DNA of 64,000 bases from an uncultured Bacteroidia bacterium (lineage in GTDB: Bacteria > Bacteroidota > Bacteroidia > Bacteroidales > ML635J-15). The stretch is from the NCBI GenBank assembly GCA_902800045.1, contig CADCCZ010000002.1:124001-188000 (forward strand), given 5' to 3'. Below are positions 49,684 to 58,794 of the stretch, in pieces. The notes under the pieces were generated by a model. It searched no databases and was not told where the DNA came from. It saw only the letters and a list, made by a program, of their open reading frames with translations. A program made the translations under genes and the position numbers. How positions within the stretch are numbered: the stretch's first letter is position 1; each line of letters opens with the position of its first letter.

Positions 49684-52600
49684 ATGAAAGGCTTTTTTCT
49701 GACATTTTCAATAATTATGGCAACATTCATGAATGTTTTTTGCCAAACATCGACGATATATGCATTTGAAGGTGCACTTCCTTCCGACACTGTAAACTGC
49801 ATGGCTATGGATGCCGAAGGCAACATACTTATAGGCACGGCAAACGGACTCGTTTCGTACGACGGATTCAGCTTCAATGTCATTACAACAGCCAACGGAC
49901 TTGCAGGAAACACAATAAACGACATTTCGGTTGCGCCAAACGGCAAAATATACGTTGCAACCAGCAACGGAGTCTCGGTGAGCAACGGCAACTCGTGGCA
50001 AAACGACATTACTGGCGGTGAAATCCGCAAAATTGCAGCCTCCGGCGACGGCAGATTCTGGTATTCGACACCTCACAATTCAGTAATCGAATACTATGCA
50101 GACAACACAACTCCAGTAAGCGGCGACTACGGCTTCTCGAACGGAGTAACAGGAATCTACATCGACCGTTCGCAGAACGTGTGGATAAGTTGCAACAGCA
50201 ACCTCGTAGAGCTTTGTGCAAACGGCAAAACCAAACAATTCCCCGACATTTTTTCAGGGAAAATCGTATATGCTGTTTATCAACGCCTTAACGGAGACCT
50301 CATCGCGGCCACAAGCAACGGAATAATGTCGTACGACTACAACTCGTGGACAGCCCTCGACGGCATCGAAGGCGGAGTAGCAGCGGTATGCGAAGACTAT
50401 GCACAAAACATCATCTACGGCAACCTGAACGGCATTTTCCGCTACGACGGCACATCGAGCACATTACTGAACGGCAATTTTTCGACCAACGTACTTTTAA
50501 CAAGCGGAGCAGACAAAAAACGAATATGGGCAGCCGATTCTCAAAACGGAATTGCAGCGCTCGACTTCGACGGCAACGCCGAAACATTCCATACAAACCG
50601 TACTTTGATTAACCATACGCCCAACTTCATCTGGGGCGACAACGCCGGAAAAGTTTGCATAGCAGGAAACCGAGGCATAAACATAGTTTCGGATTTCACT
50701 TGGCTGTCGTATAAGAAAAACTTGCAGAACCTTACTGTAAAGTCGGCATGCATGCACAACGACACGCTTTGGATTGGCACAAACAACTCGCTGATACGCA
50801 AGGCAGGACGGAATATTTCGGTTGTTTCTCAAGTCAACATCAATGCACTTGCCGAAGATGCCAACGCAGTTTACGCAGCGACAAACTCGGGCATACTCAG
50901 GATTGTCGGCGGTCAGATTGTCGACACCATCGAATCGAGCAATGCCGTAAGCGACCTGCTCTGCTCGAACGGACTGTTCGCCTTGTCAGGAAATGCTGTC
51001 TACAAAATAGAAAACGGAACGATGGTTCAAGTCCCAGCAATTGCACTAACGGCAGCTTCCCGCTTCGTAAAGACAGCCTCGGGAAATATATTCATTACTA
51101 TCGGAAGTGGAATTGCAAGTTTCAACCCAACTGAATCTCCTGCAACAGTAGTAATCGAACCGGGATTACCAGAAAACATAGTCTCGTCGGCAGCCTGCGA
51201 CGACAATGTATACGTGCTTCTTGCTAACGGAGACATTTACGAATATTCGAACATTTGGCGCGAAGTAACGACAAGCAACTGCACTGCAATAGCCTCGGCA
51301 GGCAATGGAACGCTTTGGGCAATTTGCAACGACGGCAACGTGGCAAGAATCTGCATCGACTGCAACACAACATTTACTATTACATCGCAACCCGAAACCT
51401 GCGACGGCAGCCACAATGCAAGCCTTAACGCTTCGGCTACGGGAGCCACCTCCTACTCTATCGACAACGGAGAAAACTGGCAGACAAGCGGAACATTCAG
51501 TAACATTTCGGGCGGATACAAACATATTCTTGCAAAAAATTCGGCAGGAAAAATAATTGCCGATTCAGTTTTCTTTGTCGAATATGGAAACGCACTTTAC
51601 AATCAAGCACTTACATACGTCCAACCCGACTGCTTTGGTGAAACGGGAAGCCTTATACTTTCCGACCTTGGTACTTCGACATTCGTTTGGGAGAATAATA
51701 ATACATCGGCAACAGAACGCACAAACCTCGGTGCAGGCACATACACCGTGACAATAACCTCGGGCACCTGTACAAAGATACTAACGACGACGATTGTCGC
51801 CAAGGAACAAATTCTTCCAAACGCAACTTCTGACAACCTTCTGTGCAACAGTGACAACACGGGAAGAATTGCCCTTAATGTTTCGGGCGGCACCTTGCCA
51901 TACACATACGCATGGAGCAACAATGCAGAAACTGCAATAATAGAAAATCTTGCAGCAGGAGAATATTCCTGCACAGTTTCCGACCGAAACTCATGCACGG
52001 CAACGATGTCATTAAACATAACTCAGCCAGATATTCTGTCGGCACAAGCCGAAGCCACCGACATAACTTGCTATGGTGCCGCGAACGGTTCAATCGCAGT
52101 TTCGGTAAGCGGAGGAACTCAGCAATACCAATACCTGTGGAACGACAATGTTACTACCGAAGACCGTACAGGTCTCGCTCCTGGCAACTATTCGCTGACA
52201 ATTACCGATGCGAACAGCTGTAATGCGACCGCTTCGGCAAGCATTTCGCAGCCGTCGGCACTAACGGTTTCGGGGAATACAACCAACATAAGCTGCTACG
52301 GCAGAAACGATGGTTCGGTTACAATATCGGCGAACGGTGGAACAGAGCCATACCAGTACAGTTGGAACGACGGCAACGAGGAGGCAAACAGGACAGGTCT
52401 TGCGCAAGGAGACTATTCGCTAGTTGTAACCGACAACAATTCGTGCACAACAACTTTTGCTGCAAGCATCGCCGAACCTGCCGAACTGATAGCATCGGCA
52501 GAAATTACACCTATTGTTTGTGAAGGAGCAGACAACGCTCAACTTTCGGCATCGGCAAGCGGCGGAACAGGCATCTACGCACAATATTTCTGGTTGAACG

Positions 52601-53994
52601 AAAACCACACGCCAGTATGGTTGCAACAGCAATATTCTAACGTTGCCGCTGGCATTTACTACTTGGTAGTAAAGGACAGCCACAATTGCACCGACACCAT
52701 AGAGGTGGTTGTAGAAGATGGAGCAGCACACCATTTTGCAGTAGCCGTGACAGATGCCACTTGCAACGGAGCAAGCAACGGAGCAATTGCTATAACCGCC
52801 GAGGGTGAAAACATCGGCGACTTCGCCTTTGCATGGAGCAACAGCATTTCGAGCAATAACAACGCCAACTCGCTTGCGGCAGGTAATTATTCGGTTACAA
52901 TAACCGATGCAAACAATTGTACAACCGTAATCGATACAGTAGTAAGCGAACCCGAAATGCAGCAGGCTGGCAATCTCGGCGACATTATGATATGTGAAGG
53001 TTCAGAATTTTTGTTCGACGTCGGCAGTCACGCTTCGTACCAATGGAGCAACGGTGCTACAACACAAAGCATCAGCATAAGCGACGAAGGCACTTACTCG
53101 GTAACAGTTACCGACAACCAGAACTGCCACTCCTACTATGTGGCAAATATTTCGTATCGCCATCCATATACTGGCGACAAACTTGCAATGGCGAGCGTTA
53201 CAGAGACTAATTCGGTAATCTTGCGCTGGAACAAGACTGATAATCAAGGAACAGCGCAATATAGGATTTACCGCGATTCGGGCGACGGCTTCTCGCAACT
53301 AGCATCCGTGAACTTCGATGCCGAACCGATGTACGAAGACACGACAGCCAGCACTTCGGAAATATACTATATATATAAGGTGACAACCGTAAGCAACTGC
53401 GGCGACGAAAGCGAAACCGACGATTTCCACCGCACAATAATCCTTGCTGCCATTTGCGACCCCAACAATGTATGCAATCTCAACTGGAGTCCCTACATGG
53501 GCATAACCGAAACTTTCACTTACATACTTGCCGGCAATTCGCCCGAAACAATGGTAGTTGTGGATTCGGTACTTTTCAGCACCTACAACTATATCCAGAT
53601 GAACCAATACGAAGGCGGAACCTACTACCGCATAATGATAAAGATGAGCCATCCGCTTGTGGTTGGAACTGAAACCTACGATAGAATATACTCTAACATT
53701 GTACGTTGCGGCGGAAGCGACCCTGTAGACCCGCCTGTAATGACCGAAGAATTCAGCATTTCAAACATTTCGGCATATCCGAATCCTTTTGGCGAAGAAA
53801 TTACAATAGAGTTCAACGTAAACGAGACCGAAAATGTTGCCTATGAAGTGGCAAACACTTTGGGACAAATTGTAATAGAAGGCAAGGATGTAACAAGTCC
53901 TATCACCTTTGGATCCGAACTCAAGACTGGAATGTACTTCGTAAGGCTTCGCGCAGGAGATGAAATTCACACAATAAAGATAAGCAAGCAATAG
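49684..53994 (+). CDS. T9SS surface protein: propeller plus SprB repeats
   Basis: 1436 aa from the ATG at 49684 (signal MKGFFLTFSIIMATFMNVFCQ; the frame is open to 49660). The first 560 residues are a beta-propeller with two-component-regulator-type blades (NGLAGNTINDISVAPNGKIY, GVSVSNGNSW, VWISCNSNLVELCANG). From about 51830 to 52960 there are five or so SprB-like repeats (form CxGxxNGSIAVSVSGGTxxYQY followed by LAPGNYSLTITDANSCTA). Then a Cys-containing segment, an Fn3-like domain near 53180-53450 and a T9SS type A sorting domain (ISAYPNPFGEEITIEFNVNE ... LKTGMYFVRLRAGDEIHTIK) complete it. Likely surface-exposed, with propeller and adhesive arms on one chain. truA follows after 4 bases. Confidence 0.87.
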   Translation: MKGFFLTFSIIMATFMNVFCQTSTIYAFEGALPSDTVNCMAMDAEGNILIGTANGLVSYDGFSFNVITTANGLAGNTINDISVAPNGKIYVATSNGVSVSNGNSWQNDITGGEIRKIAASGDGRFWYSTPHNSVIEYYADNTTPVSGDYGFSNGVTGIYIDRSQNVWISCNSNLVELCANGKTKQFPDIFSGKIVYAVYQRLNGDLIAATSNGIMSYDYNSWTALDGIEGGVAAVCEDYAQNIIYGNLNGIFRYDGTSSTLLNGNFSTNVLLTSGADKKRIWAADSQNGIAALDFDGNAETFHTNRTLINHTPNFIWGDNAGKVCIAGNRGINIVSDFTWLSYKKNLQNLTVKSACMHNDTLWIGTNNSLIRKAGRNISVVSQVNINALAEDANAVYAATNSGILRIVGGQIVDTIESSNAVSDLLCSNGLFALSGNAVYKIENGTMVQVPAIALTAASRFVKTASGNIFITIGSGIASFNPTESPATVVIEPGLPENIVSSAACDDNVYVLLANGDIYEYSNIWREVTTSNCTAIASAGNGTLWAICNDGNVARICIDCNTTFTITSQPETCDGSHNASLNASATGATSYSIDNGENWQTSGTFSNISGGYKHILAKNSAGKIIADSVFFVEYGNALYNQALTYVQPDCFGETGSLILSDLGTSTFVWENNNTSATERTNLGAGTYTVTITSGTCTKILTTTIVAKEQILPNATSDNLLCNSDNTGRIALNVSGGTLPYTYAWSNNAETAIIENLAAGEYSCTVSDRNSCTATMSLNITQPDILSAQAEATDITCYGAANGSIAVSVSGGTQQYQYLWNDNVTTEDRTGLAPGNYSLTITDANSCNATASASISQPSALTVSGNTTNISCYGRNDGSVTISANGGTEPYQYSWNDGNEEANRTGLAQGDYSLVVTDNNSCTTTFAASIAEPAELIASAEITPIVCEGADNAQLSASASGGTGIYAQYFWLNENHTPVWLQQQYSNVAAGIYYLVVKDSHNCTDTIEVVVEDGAAHHFAVAVTDATCNGASNGAIAITAEGENIGDFAFAWSNSISSNNNANSLAAGNYSVTITDANNCTTVIDTVVSEPEMQQAGNLGDIMICEGSEFLFDVGSHASYQWSNGATTQSISISDEGTYSVTVTDNQNCHSYYVANISYRHPYTGDKLAMASVTETNSVILRWNKTDNQGTAQYRIYRDSGDGFSQLASVNFDAEPMYEDTTASTSEIYYIYKVTTVSNCGDESETDDFHRTIILAAICDPNNVCNLNWSPYMGITETFTYILAGNSPETMVVVDSVLFSTYNYIQMNQYEGGTYYRIMIKMSHPLVVGTETYDRIYSNIVRCGGSDPVDPPVMTEEFSISNISAYPNPFGEEITIEFNVNETENVAYEVANTLGQIVIEGKDVTSPITFGSELKTGMYFVRLRAGDEIHTIKISKQ

Positions 53995-53998
53995 GAAT

Positions 53999-54724
53999 AT
54001 GCGCTACAGGATTGATTTATCGTATGTTGGAACACGCTACCACGGCTGGCAGTCGCAGCCAAACGCAACCTCGGTACAGGAAACTCTGGAAGATGCTCTT
54101 GGCAAGGTTTTGCGTGAAACGATTTCGGTTACAGGATGCGGGCGCACCGACACTGGTGTGCATGCCGAATATTACGTAGCGCACTTCGACGCCAATGCCG
54201 AAATCGACAGCAAAACCACCGACCGCATCAACGGACTGTTGCCCGATGACATTTCGGTATTTTCGATTGAGCATGCCAACGAAAATTTCCATGCACGTTT
54301 CGATGCGACAAAACGCTCGTATAAATATGTCATAACGCAACGTAAAAATCCATTTCTGAAAGGTTTTGCGTGGTATGTGCGCAACCCGCTCGACCTGCAC
54401 GGAATGCAGGAGGCCGCCAGCCGGCTTTTCGACTACACCGACTTTACTAGCTTCAGCAAATTGCATACCGATGTAAAGACAAACAACTGTAAAATTTATC
54501 GTGCCGAGTTCGAAAAGAATGGCGACGAGATTATATTTCATATTTCGGCCGACAGGTTTCTGCGCAATATGGTACGCGCAATTGTCGGCACACTAGTCGA
54601 AGTAGGCAAAGGGAAAATTACAGTTGATGATTTCTGCAAAATCATAGAACTAAAGGACCGCTGCGAAGCAGGACAGTCGGTTCCAGCCGATGGGCTGTTT
54701 TTGACGGAAGTGGAATACAGTTAA
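53999..54724 (+). CDS. truA: tRNA pseudouridine(38-40) synthase TruA
   Basis: 241 aa. Isomerises uridines 38-40 in tRNA anticodon arms. MRYRIDLSYVGTRYHGWQSQ is the family start, GCGRTDTGVHAEYYVAHF holds catalytic Asp51, and RSYKYVITQRKNPF, FLRNMVRAIVGTLVEVGKGK and QSVPADGLFLTEV follow in order. Normal length. It begins 4 bases after the preceding stop codon. Convergent with trmB. Confidence 0.95.
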   Translation: MRYRIDLSYVGTRYHGWQSQPNATSVQETLEDALGKVLRETISVTGCGRTDTGVHAEYYVAHFDANAEIDSKTTDRINGLLPDDISVFSIEHANENFHARFDATKRSYKYVITQRKNPFLKGFAWYVRNPLDLHGMQEAASRLFDYTDFTSFSKLHTDVKTNNCKIYRAEFEKNGDEIIFHISADRFLRNMVRAIVGTLVEVGKGKITVDDFCKIIELKDRCEAGQSVPADGLFLTEVEYS

Positions 54725-54763
54725 GAGTTAAAAGTTGAAAGTTGAGAGTTGAAAATTTGTAGA

Positions 54764-54781
54764 GTCGTTGCGTGCAACGAC
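54764..54781. repeat. Perfect hairpin between truA and trmB
   Basis: GTCGTTGC-GT-GCAACGAC, 8-bp perfect arms; a degenerate second copy of the right arm (GTGCAACGACC) follows at 54792-54802. It may act as a transcription stop between convergent genes, but no T run follows on either strand. The preceding 54721-54756 is tandem TTAAAAGTTGAAAGTTGAGA-type words. Confidence 0.6.
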
Positions 54782-54811
54782 ATGGAATAGCGTGCAACGA
54801 CCAAAAATAAA

Positions 54812-55522
54812 TTAAACCGTTTCCTCAGGTTCTACAACGATTTTGTTCTTTGGCAATCGGAAACGCAAATATTTTATTATTCGGCCTTCCTTGTTCCACA
54901 TTTTCTCGTAGTGGGTTTTTAGTGTCAAGAAACCTTTGTAGTGTTCCGATTCGTACAAATTGCCAGCATCGATTTCGAGCGGAAGGTTGTTTTGTGCGAT
55001 GACCGCTTTGGTGTATTCGTACAAAGTGTCGTCGTCGGTTTTGAGGTTTACATAACCGCCATCGACAAGAAAATTCTGGTAATAGGTAAGAAAACGCGAC
55101 GAAGTCAAGCGTTTTTTGTGAGTGCTTTTTGCACCAAGATGCGGATCGGGAAAAGTAATCCAAACTTCCGAAACTTCGTTTTCGGCAAAACATTTTGGTG
55201 TAAATTCCACCCTAGTACGCAGGAACGCAATGTTTTTCATTCCCATCTCGAGCGAGTCGGAAGCGCCGCGCCACATGCGAGCACCTTTTATGTCAACACC
55301 TATGAAATTTCCGGTCGGAATTTTCTTTGCCATGGCAACAGAATATTCACCCTTGCCACAGCCCAATTCTACAGTTATGGGATTGTCGTTGTGGAAAAAA
55401 TCGGAGTTCCACTTGCCCTTCAGTTCAAAATCTTCGGGACTGCCATACATTAGTTTTGGCTGAAACAAATGCGGAAATGTCTCATTCTGCGCAAATTTGA
55501 ATAGTTTGTTCTTGTTCGACAT
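54812..55522 (-). CDS. trmB: tRNA (guanine-N7)-methyltransferase TrmB
   Basis: 236 aa. Methylates G46 in tRNA. VELGCGKGEYSVAMAKKIPT is the SAM-binding motif I near residue 51, GNFIGVDIKGARMWRGASDS motif II, and VWITFPDPHLGAKSTHKKRL the family signature with the catalytic Asp. The C-terminal KTHYEKMWNKEGRIIKYLRF closes the fold. Normal length for Bacteroidetes TrmB. Confidence 0.94.
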   Translation of the reverse strand: MSNKNKLFKFAQNETFPHLFQPKLMYGSPEDFELKGKWNSDFFHNDNPITVELGCGKGEYSVAMAKKIPTGNFIGVDIKGARMWRGASDSLEMGMKNIAFLRTRVEFTPKCFAENEVSEVWITFPDPHLGAKSTHKKRLTSSRFLTYYQNFLVDGGYVNLKTDDDTLYEYTKAVIAQNNLPLEIDAGNLYESEHYKGFLTLKTHYEKMWNKEGRIIKYLRFRLPKNKIVVEPEETV

Positions 55523-55543
55523 GCGATATTAGATTTTCGGATG

Positions 55544-55551
55544 CAAAAATA
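55544..55551 (-). promoter_or_regulatory. Promoter -7 box for trmB
   Basis: Minus-strand TATTTTTG, 21 bases upstream of the ATG at 55522, with the same flanking CTTTATTATTTTTGCAT context as the box at 44650-44657. Confidence 0.5.
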
Positions 55552-55614
55552 ATAAAGATTCGATAATTTGAAGATTTGATAGATTTGAAGATTCTATCCA
55601 ACAAAAAATATGCT

Positions 55615-55622
55615 TACTTTTG
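55615..55622 (+). promoter_or_regulatory. Promoter -7 box for the amidohydrolase
   Basis: TACTTTTG, exact TAnnTTTG, 20 bases before the ATG at 55643; no good -33 box. The AT-rich tandem words at 55558-55595 (GATTTGAAGATTTGATA-type) lie just upstream. Confidence 0.45.
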
Positions 55623-55642
55623 CGCATAAAATTAGTTTTGAC

Positions 55643-56860
55643 ATGATACGCATACCGCTATTGAAAGACCGTCACAACCATCTGTTTTCGTATGGTTCGC
55701 TTGCCAAGGCCACCGACCTGTTCAAGGTAAGGACCGAGGACGAAGCAATAAAAATACTATCGCAACTTCCGCACGACCGCATAAATGTAGCCATGGGCTG
55801 GTTCGATTCCTACTTCACATTCTCGAAGGAAAACCTCGACAAACTGCCTCCGATAATAATCTGCAACAACTCGCTTCACAACTACATTTTCAATACTGAG
55901 GCAGGAAAAACCGTTGAGGAAAAGTACAACGAATGGTTCGTCAACTGCCACAACCAGGAATGGATAGAACGCAATACCATGCAGGTGCTGACATTCATTG
56001 CAGGAATTTTCGGTTTCAACCGCGAGATTTTCGACTACAACATACAGAAAAACCTTTCGCTTGGCGTATGCTTTGCTGCAGACATGTACGTATGCAACAA
56101 CGAAATTTTCGAATTTCTTGCCACAAACGACTGCAGCGAGTTAACCGAAGTATGGACATCGCCGCAGAACTTCCCGCTCCTGCCCGAGCGTTACAAAAAA
56201 GTCTGCCGAGGTGTGAAACTTTTTGCCGACGGAGCCTGCGGAGCATCAACGGCAGCCATTTCGGAGTACCGCAACGGAGGAAATCCTTTCATGACCTACA
56301 CCGACAGCGAACTTATCGAACTGCTGGAACAGATTTTCGGCTACAGCACAGCAATGGCAATACACTGCATAGGCGAAAATGCAATAGAGCAGGTGCTACG
56401 CTGCCTCGAAAATGTCATGCGGCACTCGCCAGACAGATTCATTCGTCTGGAACACACACAGTTCATCACCGAAAAGCAAGCCATGAAAGCTCGCGACCTA
56501 AATCTAACTCTGAGCATGCAGCCAAATTTCAACATGGACAGCATCGACTATGCCGACCGTCTTCCAAAAGCATACTGTGAGCGCAACGACCCGTTCCGTA
56601 TGCTCATCGACAAGGCAGGATTCAAGCCTGGCGAAAACCTTGTGCTTGGTTCGGACGGAATGCCGACAGGTGTGTTCGGTTCGCTTCAGGCAAGCCTATT
56701 CCCGCCAGTGCCAGGACAACGCCTAAGCCTCGACGAATACGTTGCAGGGTATTGCACCGACAACTTCGACAAGGGATACATAGAAGTGGAAATTGACCAG
56801 AATAATAGGAAAGTCGACGCAACTGTAAAGATAAACGATGCGGAAAAAAGCACAAAATAA
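55643..56860 (+). CDS. Amidohydrolase-like metal-dependent hydrolase
   Basis: 405 aa from the ATG at 55643; 11 upstream in-frame codons overlie the promoter. It fits the amidohydrolase 3 (YtcJ-like) fold: metal HxH pair in DRHNHLFSYGSL, VKLFADGACGASTAAISEYR, the metal His in MAIHCIGENAIEQVLR, RLEHTQFITEKQAMK, and the catalytic Asp in LVLGSDGMPTGVFGSL. It is shorter than most YtcJ proteins (over 500 aa) because the N-terminal beta-sandwich is missing or reduced. Substrate unknown. No signal peptide. Confidence 0.8.
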   Translation: MIRIPLLKDRHNHLFSYGSLAKATDLFKVRTEDEAIKILSQLPHDRINVAMGWFDSYFTFSKENLDKLPPIIICNNSLHNYIFNTEAGKTVEEKYNEWFVNCHNQEWIERNTMQVLTFIAGIFGFNREIFDYNIQKNLSLGVCFAADMYVCNNEIFEFLATNDCSELTEVWTSPQNFPLLPERYKKVCRGVKLFADGACGASTAAISEYRNGGNPFMTYTDSELIELLEQIFGYSTAMAIHCIGENAIEQVLRCLENVMRHSPDRFIRLEHTQFITEKQAMKARDLNLTLSMQPNFNMDSIDYADRLPKAYCERNDPFRMLIDKAGFKPGENLVLGSDGMPTGVFGSLQASLFPPVPGQRLSLDEYVAGYCTDNFDKGYIEVEIDQNNRKVDATVKINDAEKSTK

Positions 56861-57010
56861 AGTCTAAACGACAATATATGAGAACATTTTTTGCCACTTT
56901 ATTTTTGGCTTATACCTATATATAATATTTCAACTTTTATTTTGTGACAGCAATATTTTTGGAAACTATACACGTGTTGACACAATGTTCTTTTTGTTCT
57001 AAGCCAGTTT

Positions 57011-57171
57011 GTCATTCCGTAAAACAGAACGAACAGCATAAGGTACGTTGCTTGTGAGTTCGTTTATGCGGAATCTCCTATAGAAACGTTTTCAATTGGA
57101 GATTCCGCATAGTTGAACAATATTACGCTCCCCGTTCCGTATCGCGTTATTGTTCTAACTTACGGAATGAC
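57011..57171. repeat. Nested inverted-repeat element, 161 bp
   Basis: Outer arms GTCATTCCGTAA (57011-57022) and TTACGGAATGAC (57160-57171) are perfect 12-bp inverted repeats; the match continues inward with mismatches. Inside, 57065-57078 and 57098-57111 are perfect 14-bp inverted repeats around a 19-base loop. The whole can fold as a long stem with an inner hairpin. Both arm pairs carry a related ATTCCG core. No transposase is visible; it looks like a non-autonomous MITE or palindromic element. Confidence 0.7.
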
Positions 57172-57244
57172 AGTTTAATAGCACAAAATTTAATCAACTT
57201 GTATATAGTTACCATTTTTTTAATACAGCAGCAAAAATCTTTTA

Positions 57245-57252
57245 TAACTTTG
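57245..57252 (+). promoter_or_regulatory. Promoter -7 box for serS
   Basis: TAACTTTG, exact TAnnTTTG, 23 bases before the ATG at 57276; no clear -33 box. Confidence 0.55.
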
Positions 57253-57275
57253 CACCCGATTAAATTTTTCAGAAA

Positions 57276-58556
57276 ATGCTTACATTAAAGTTAATCCGCG
57301 ACGACAAGGATTTCGTCATCAACCGTCTGAAAATAAAGAATTTCGACGCAACAGAACTGGTAGAAAAAATAATAGCATGCGACGACCGCCGCAAGGAATG
57401 CCAATTTACAAAGGACAACATACTCAAGGAATTGAACAACATAGCCAAGCAAGTTGGACAACTTTTCGCTCAAGGCAAGAAAGACGAAGCCGAACAAGCC
57501 AAGTCGAAGACTGCTGAACTGAAGGAGCAAGTAAGAGAACTTGAAGCAAAGCAGGCCGAAGCCGAAAAAGAACTCAACGGCTACATGTTGCTTCTGCCAA
57601 ACACTCCGCACGAATCGGTTCCATGCGGCAAGGGCGAAGACGACAACGTAGTTGAAAAGATGGGCGGAACTATCCCAGAACTCAAGTTCAAGAAACCGCA
57701 TTGGGAAATTATCAAGGACCTGAACATCATCAACTTCGACCTCGGCACTAAGATTACAGGCGCAGGTTTTCCAGTATATCTGGGCAAGGGTGCAAAGTTG
57801 CAGCGCGCACTCATAACCTTCTTCCTCGACGAAGCCGAAAAGGCTGGCTACGCCGAAGTGCTTCCTCCATTGATGGTGAACGAAGACAGCGGTTACGGAA
57901 CAGGTCAGCTTCCCGACAAGGAAGGACAGATGTACCACGCAACTATGGACAACTACTACCTCATTCCTACCGCAGAAGTTCCTGTAACCAACCTTTACCG
58001 CGACGTCATCCTCAACGAGAAGGACTTCCCGATTAAGAACGTAGCATACTCGGCATGCTTCCGCCGCGAAGCAGGTTCGTGGGGTGCCAACGTACGCGGA
58101 CTCAACCGTCTGCACGAGTTCGACAAGGTTGAAATCGTCCAGATTCGCAAGCCCGAAGATTCGTACCAGGCATTGGAAGAAATGAAGGCTCACGTTGAAG
58201 GTCTGCTCATAAAGCTCGGACTTCCGTACCGCGTATTGCGTCTCTGCGGTGGCGACATAAGCTTCACCTCATCGCTTACATTCGACTTCGAGGTTTTCTC
58301 GGCAGCACAGGAAAAGTGGCTCGAAGTAAGTTCGGTTTCCAACTTCGAAGATTTCCAGGCCAACCGTCTGAAACTTAGATACCGCACCGCCGACAAGAAG
58401 ACTCAGCTCTGCCACACTTTGAACGGTAGCGCATTGGCATTGCCGAGAATTATGGCTGCAATCATCGAGAACTACCAGACCGAAGACGGCATAATTGTGC
58501 CGGAAGTATTGAGAAAATACACTGGATTTGACAAGATAGATATAACCACAATGTGA
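57276..58556 (+). CDS. serS: Serine--tRNA ligase
   Basis: 426 aa. Charges tRNA-Ser. The N-terminal coiled-coil arm that holds the tRNA variable loop spans about residues 27-100 (rich in K/E heptads). The class II core shows TGAGFPVYLGKGAKLQRALI, LPPLMVNEDSGYGTGQLPDK, motif 2 CFRREAGSWGANVRGLNRLH and FDKVE, and motif 3 CHTLNGSALALPRIMAAIIE. The C terminus VPEVLRKYTGFDKI is canonical. Normal length. Confidence 0.96.
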   Translation: MLTLKLIRDDKDFVINRLKIKNFDATELVEKIIACDDRRKECQFTKDNILKELNNIAKQVGQLFAQGKKDEAEQAKSKTAELKEQVRELEAKQAEAEKELNGYMLLLPNTPHESVPCGKGEDDNVVEKMGGTIPELKFKKPHWEIIKDLNIINFDLGTKITGAGFPVYLGKGAKLQRALITFFLDEAEKAGYAEVLPPLMVNEDSGYGTGQLPDKEGQMYHATMDNYYLIPTAEVPVTNLYRDVILNEKDFPIKNVAYSACFRREAGSWGANVRGLNRLHEFDKVEIVQIRKPEDSYQALEEMKAHVEGLLIKLGLPYRVLRLCGGDISFTSSLTFDFEVFSAAQEKWLEVSSVSNFEDFQANRLKLRYRTADKKTQLCHTLNGSALALPRIMAAIIENYQTEDGIIVPEVLRKYTGFDKIDITTM

Positions 58557-58725
58557 GTTTCAATGGCTTCGCCGTTTCATGGCTAAAGCCGTTTGAATGT
58601 TGCACGTTTCTGGGTTGACGACAAGATGCAAAACAATAGACAAAAAGGCAAAAGACAACCAACCTATAAACGGGCGAAGCCCATAGAAACCAAGAAACTT
58701 AGAAACTATTTGTTGGATTGTTCAC

Positions 58726-58757
58726 AAAAAAGTCGGAAATATTTCCGACTTTTTTTA
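58726..58757 (+). terminator. Intrinsic terminator between serS and recJ
   Basis: A perfect 15-bp palindrome (58726-58740 with 58741-58755) of the form AAAAAAGTCGGAAAT plus complement, ending in a T run. It follows a stretch with GGCTTCGCCGTTTCATGGCT-like words. It ends serS transcription; recJ starts 38 bases further, so a separate promoter for recJ would be needed, but none is clear. Confidence 0.8.
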
Positions 58758-58794
58758 TTTTTAATATTATTTTTACCGCCTAAAAAAAATTACA

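Larger units (their letters stand above)
56861..57275. other. Intergenic region holding a MITE-like element
   Basis: This 415-base gap upstream of serS has no gene. Its main content is the nested inverted-repeat element at 57011-57171 (separate entry). 56861-57010 and 57172-57240 are AT-rich and show nothing further; the serS -7 box is at 57245-57252. Confidence 0.7.

Noticed and set aside
57291..58193. 300-codon minus-strand open frame across serS
   Set aside because: Antisense to a complete serine--tRNA ligase; composition is typical of reverse-frame translation.
58726..58757. Perfect palindrome before recJ as a regulator operator
   Set aside because: It is A-run plus stem plus T-run, the standard form of an intrinsic terminator after serS.
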